Shown: piece by piece, positions 60,821 through 64,000 of the stretch
How the letters are laid out: every line of letters starts with the position of its first letter
How positions within the stretch are numbered: the first letter of the stretch is position 1
Origin: Clostridium_AF sediminicola
GTDB taxonomy: Bacteria; Bacillota; Clostridia; Clostridiales; Clostridiaceae
Assembly: GCF_050402865.1 (NCBI RefSeq)
Contig: NZ_BAABMF010000004.1
Span: forward strand, 186,001-250,000
DNA length: 64,000 nt
Direction: 5' to 3'
Translations under genes and position numbers: made by a program
Notes under the pieces: generated by a model
Told to the model about the DNA's origin: nothing
Databases searched by the model: none
The model's input: the letters and a program-made list of their open reading frames with translations, nothing else

Positions 60821-62137
60821 ATGTATAAATTTTTCAAGAAAGGTACATGTATTATATGTATTATTGCTATACTAATGAGTTTGGTAGCATGTGGTGCAAA
60901 AAATGGTGAAGGAGAAAAGAATTCGCAAGTAAACGGAAATGTTGCTCAAAATGAAAACGTTAAGACAATAAAAATTTGGCATATTTTTGGTGGAGACAAT
61001 GACCCTAATAAAGCTGTTATAGATAAAATTGTTAAGCAGGCTGAGGAGAAATTTAATGTAAAAATTGAAGTAGATACAGCTGAAAATCAGTCATATAAAA
61101 CTAAGATAAAGGCTGCCATTGCTGCAGATGAAACGCCAGATATTTTCTATACTTGGGGCCACGGGTTCATTAAACCTTTTATCTCAGCAGATAGGCTTTT
61201 ACCATTAGATGAATATTTTACAGATGAATATAAATCTCATTTAACTCCAGAGGTTTTAAAAGGATTTCAAGCTGATGGGAAAACATATGCACTTACAACA
61301 GATCAATCAGTAGCTTGTATGTTTTATAATAAAGAAATGTTTGATAAATATTCTATAAAAATTCCAGAAACTTATTATGATTTAATTGATGCGGTTAAAA
61401 AATTCAAAGAAAATGGTATTACTCCATTAACTGTAGGAGCTAAAGAATCATGGACTATTGCTATGTATCAAGATTTATTTGCTTTACGTGCAGTAGGTGG
61501 CGAAGGAATTAAGAAAACAATGAGTAAAGAAGTAAGCTTTGATGATCCAGGATATCTAAAGGCTGCTAATGCAATTAAAGAGCTTGTTGATTTAGGGGCA
61601 TTTCCAGAAGGCTCAGCGGGAATTTCTCGTGAAGAATCTGAAGTTCCATTTTTTGAAGGTAAGATTCCAATGTATTTAAATGGAAGTTGGACTGCAACTC
61701 GTGTTTATAAAGATACATCTAAGGTGAAAGATAAAGTTGTAGTAGCTCCTTTCCCAGTGTTTAAAGACGGTAAGGCAGGTGCGAAAGATTTTACAGGTGG
61801 GCCGGATAGTGGATTTGCAGTAAGCAAAAAGACTGAAGATCCGAAATTAACTGCAGAAATAGCTCAATATATTGCATATGAATTGGCAGTTGGAAAATAT
61901 TTGATTGGTTCTAGTCTTTTACCATATACAAATGTTGAAGTAGATGAGTCTAGTATTAATCCATTATTAGCAGATATTTATGATATGACGAAAGATGCAA
62001 GTAGTTATACTATTTGGTGGGACAACCTAATGGAAGGAAAAGATGCAACAGTATACTTAAATAAACTTCAAGAGCTCTTTATCGGTCAAATTACACCTGA
62101 ACAATATGTTGAAGAACTTAAAAAATTAAATGATTAA
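60821..62137 (+). CDS. ABC transporter sugar-binding lipoprotein (family 1)
   Basis: A 438-residue exported lipoprotein. The signal peptide ends at lipobox SLVACG (Cys about 27). TIKIWHIFGG near the mature N-terminus and a DIFYTWGHGF loop are typical of carbohydrate-binding proteins of the CUT1 family. It captures an oligosaccharide or glycoside for the two permeases encoded downstream. ATG follows GGAGGTGG. No sulfosugar-specific feature is recognisable, and a different inducer is possible. Confidence 0.9.
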   Translation: MYKFFKKGTCIICIIAILMSLVACGAKNGEGEKNSQVNGNVAQNENVKTIKIWHIFGGDNDPNKAVIDKIVKQAEEKFNVKIEVDTAENQSYKTKIKAAIAADETPDIFYTWGHGFIKPFISADRLLPLDEYFTDEYKSHLTPEVLKGFQADGKTYALTTDQSVACMFYNKEMFDKYSIKIPETYYDLIDAVKKFKENGITPLTVGAKESWTIAMYQDLFALRAVGGEGIKKTMSKEVSFDDPGYLKAANAIKELVDLGAFPEGSAGISREESEVPFFEGKIPMYLNGSWTATRVYKDTSKVKDKVVVAPFPVFKDGKAGAKDFTGGPDSGFAVSKKTEDPKLTAEIAQYIAYELAVGKYLIGSSLLPYTNVEVDESSINPLLADIYDMTKDASSYTIWWDNLMEGKDATVYLNKLQELFIGQITPEQYVEELKKLND

Positions 62138-62156
62138 ATAGTTATTTAAAGGAAAC

Positions 62157-62186
62157 CTTCCACTTCTAATATAATTAGAGTGGAAG
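62157..62186 (+). other. Strong hairpin between the binding protein and permease genes
   Basis: CTTCCACT pairs with AGTGGAAG and CTAAT with ATTAG, leaving one bulged T and a three-base loop; GGA/TCC pairs extend it. No T tract follows. It probably stabilises the binding-protein transcript or limits read-through. Confidence 0.75.
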
Positions 62187-62197
62187 ATCCTTGCTAT

Positions 62198-62243
62198 ATA
62201 TTGTGGTCGGAGTTCAACTAAATTACTTTTTGTGGAATAACCA
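62198..62243 (-). repeat. 46-bp dispersed repeat, copy 2 (inverted)
   Basis: The reverse complement matches 5982-6027 at 43 of 46 positions with no gaps. It lies between the binding-protein and permease genes. Confidence 0.85.
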
Positions 62244-62285
62244 TAGAAGGTTTATTTGATTAATATACAGAAGGAGGAATTAATT

Positions 62286-63161
62286 TTGAATCGAGTTCTT
62301 TCAGATAAAAAAGCAATCTTTTTTTTCTTATTTCCTGCATTATTGTTTTTTGCAGCAATTATTATTATGCCGATTTTTATGTCATCATACTATAGTTTAC
62401 ATGCATGGGATGGAATTGGAGATAAAATATTTATTGGATTTGAAAACTATAAAGAATTATTTCTACAAAACAGTGATGGTTTTTGGAGAGCAGTGAAAAA
62501 TTCTTTGATTTTCGCAGCGGGATCTGTTTTTGTTCAATTACCAATTGCTTTGATTTTAGCTCTTATTCTTTCTTCAGGAGTTAAATATGAACGTTTTTAT
62601 GTGAGTGTTTATTTTATGCCGGTCTTAATTTCTACTGTTGTAATTGGACAACTTTGGATGAAAATATATAATCCAGAATACGGGCTATTAAATACGGCAC
62701 TTCGTTTTCTTAATCTTGATGGATTAACACGAAATTGGTTAGGTGATACATCTATAGTTATTATATCGGTTATTATACCAGTATTATGGCAGTATATAGG
62801 TTATCATATGTTGTTAATGTACGCATCAATAAAATCAATTCCAGCTGAAGTGTTTGAATCCGCTAAAATAGATGGAGCAAATGCTTTCCAACAAGCAACA
62901 AAAATTACTATTCCATTAATAAAACCAATTATTAAAGTTTGTGTTATTTTTGCAGTGGTAGGTTCTCTAAAGAACTTTGACTTAGTATATGTTATGACAG
63001 GAGGAGGTCCAGCTGGAGCTAGTCAATTACCAAGTACTTTAATGGTTGAAACAATTTTTTCAAGGAATATGTATGGTTATGGTAGTTCAATGGCTATTTT
63101 TATTATTGTAGAGTGTTTTATATTTGCATATGTTATTCGTAAATCATTTAAAGAAGCTTAA
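62286..63161 (+). CDS. ABC sugar transporter permease (MalF/UgpA type)
   Basis: A 291-residue permease with six helices. The coupling motif SAKIDGANAFQQATKITIPLIK, split here as ESAKIDGANAFQQ and TIPLIKPI, contacts the ATPase. Start is probably TTG 62286, behind AGGAGGAATT; the ATT-region start upstream overlaps that ribosome site. It forms the channel together with the next gene product. Confidence 0.9.
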   Translation: MNRVLSDKKAIFFFLFPALLFFAAIIIMPIFMSSYYSLHAWDGIGDKIFIGFENYKELFLQNSDGFWRAVKNSLIFAAGSVFVQLPIALILALILSSGVKYERFYVSVYFMPVLISTVVIGQLWMKIYNPEYGLLNTALRFLNLDGLTRNWLGDTSIVIISVIIPVLWQYIGYHMLLMYASIKSIPAEVFESAKIDGANAFQQATKITIPLIKPIIKVCVIFAVVGSLKNFDLVYVMTGGGPAGASQLPSTLMVETIFSRNMYGYGSSMAIFIIVECFIFAYVIRKSFKEA

Positions 63162-63181
63162 AGAAAAGGAGGTGTTGTGAT

Positions 63182-64000
63182 ATGAAGACGAAAGCTTTTT
63201 CTAAAAAGACAGTTTCATCAATTATCATTAAAGTTATATTAGCTATTTGGGCAATGATACAAATTTTCCCACTTTATTGGCTAATAACATTTTCATTAAA
63301 AGATAATGTGGAGATATTTCAAGGTAATATGATTGGATTGCCCCAAATATGGAGATTTGAAAATTATAAACATGCATTTATGGGAGGTAATGTTGGTAGA
63401 TACTTATTAAACAGTATAATAGTTACAGGTGTAACGATTATGTTCGTATCAATATTTTCATTAATGGCTTCATATGCATTGGTAAGAATGAAATGGAAAT
63501 TAAGAAAACCTATGCAAACATTCTTCTTAATGGGGATAACTATTCCCATACATGCTGCATTACTACCTGTTTTTATAATGCTGCGAAATCTTCATTTACT
63601 AAATTCTTATTGGGCTTTAATTATTCCTTATACTGCTTTTGCAATTCCAATGGCAATAATGATTAATTCTGGTTTTATCTCTGCAATTCCAAAAGAATTG
63701 GAAGAGGCAGCCTGCATAGATGGTTGTACGATTTATGGAATATTTTTCAAAATTATTTTACCACTTATGCGCCCTTCTATTGCTACTATTGCTATTTTTA
63801 CATTTTTGCAATCATGGAACGAATTAATGTATGCTGTAGTATTTGTTAGTAATCCTAAATATAAGACACTAACGGTTGGAATTCAATCCCTTGTAGGACA
63901 ATATACCACAGATTGGGGTCCAATTGGTGCGGGGTTAGTTGTTGCAACTTTACCTATTATTATTATTTACTTGATACTTAATAAACAAGTACAGTCAAGT
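63182..64000 (+). CDS. ABC sugar transporter permease (MalG/UgpE type), 3' end outside window
   Basis: The frame opens at ATG 63182 behind AAAGGAGG and is still open at the last base, giving 273 residues. Six helices are expected and at least five are visible; the coupling motif EEAACIDGCTIYGIFFKI and TFLQSWNELMYAVVF are typical of the second permease. It is 20 bases behind the first permease. The ATPase, often shared, is not in the window. Confidence 0.9.
   Translation, partial: MKTKAFSKKTVSSIIIKVILAIWAMIQIFPLYWLITFSLKDNVEIFQGNMIGLPQIWRFENYKHAFMGGNVGRYLLNSIIVTGVTIMFVSIFSLMASYALVRMKWKLRKPMQTFFLMGITIPIHAALLPVFIMLRNLHLLNSYWALIIPYTAFAIPMAIMINSGFISAIPKELEEAACIDGCTIYGIFFKIILPLMRPSIATIAIFTFLQSWNELMYAVVFVSNPKYKTLTVGIQSLVGQYTTDWGPIGAGLVVATLPIIIIYLILNKQVQSS

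Noticed and set aside
1..64000. Prophage, integrated plasmid or insertion sequence
   Set aside because: No integrase, transposase, phage structural gene, plasmid replication gene or tRNA attachment site could be seen despite the many truncated genes.

Overview
The window reads as chromosome of an AT-rich, low-G+C, anaerobic Firmicute of the Clostridium type. The signs are purine-rich Shine-Dalgarno sites, many TTG/GTG starts, PRD-type PTS regulation, c-di-GMP enzymes, a C_GCAxxG_C_C redox protein and split transketolase. Every convincing gene lies on the + strand. I see no rRNA, tRNA, CRISPR array or transposase. At least eight truncated gene relics show repeated past rearrangement.

Layout. 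0-6 kb: end of an AAA/PD-(D/E)XK protein, two membrane diguanylate cyclases, an AraC stub, a small membrane protein, a duplicated DUF3841 relic and a C_GCAxxG_C_C protein. 6-19 kb (cluster A): a PRD regulator fused to EIIA, ascorbate-type EIIB and EIIC, a ketose 3-epimerase-like protein, DhaL and DhaK kinase subunits, class II aldolase, COG2407 isomerase, GH42, HAD phosphatase and Fe-alcohol dehydrogenase. This forms an isomerase-kinase-aldolase-reductase route for an unidentified sugar. 19-32 kb: a PadR regulator with flavoprotein target, DUF3841, decayed HIT, SMC, AAA-ATPase and MYG1 genes, a sensor kinase and an Nmad3 protein. 32-39 kb: TetR, oleate hydratase, an anchored RTX-like protein, a lipoprotein and another AAA/nuclease paralogue.

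39-59 kb (cluster B) is the highlight: a sulfoquinovose (plant sulfolipid sugar) catabolic cluster. It holds a ROK repressor, a tripartite tricarboxylate-type transporter (TctCBA), a GH31 sulfoquinovosidase that keeps all catalytic and sulfonate-binding residues of E. coli YihQ, split transketolase, an M24-like protein, two transaldolases, an RpiB-like isomerase with altered active-site residues, an Fe-alcohol dehydrogenase (proposed sulfolactaldehyde reductase), a TauE/SafE exporter, a COG2407 isomerase (proposed sulfoquinovose isomerase), a GH116 glycosidase, a frameshifted membrane gene and an AraC regulator. Palindromes of the form TATCG-N4-CGATA (one copy has a single arm mismatch, read on either strand) mark the promoters of this cluster. 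The gene content fits sulfoglycolysis of the transketolase and/or transaldolase type, ending in export of dihydroxypropanesulfonate.

59-64 kb: an alpha/beta hydrolase and the first three genes of a sugar ABC transporter that runs off the window. All functional statements come from reading motifs by eye; no database search was run.
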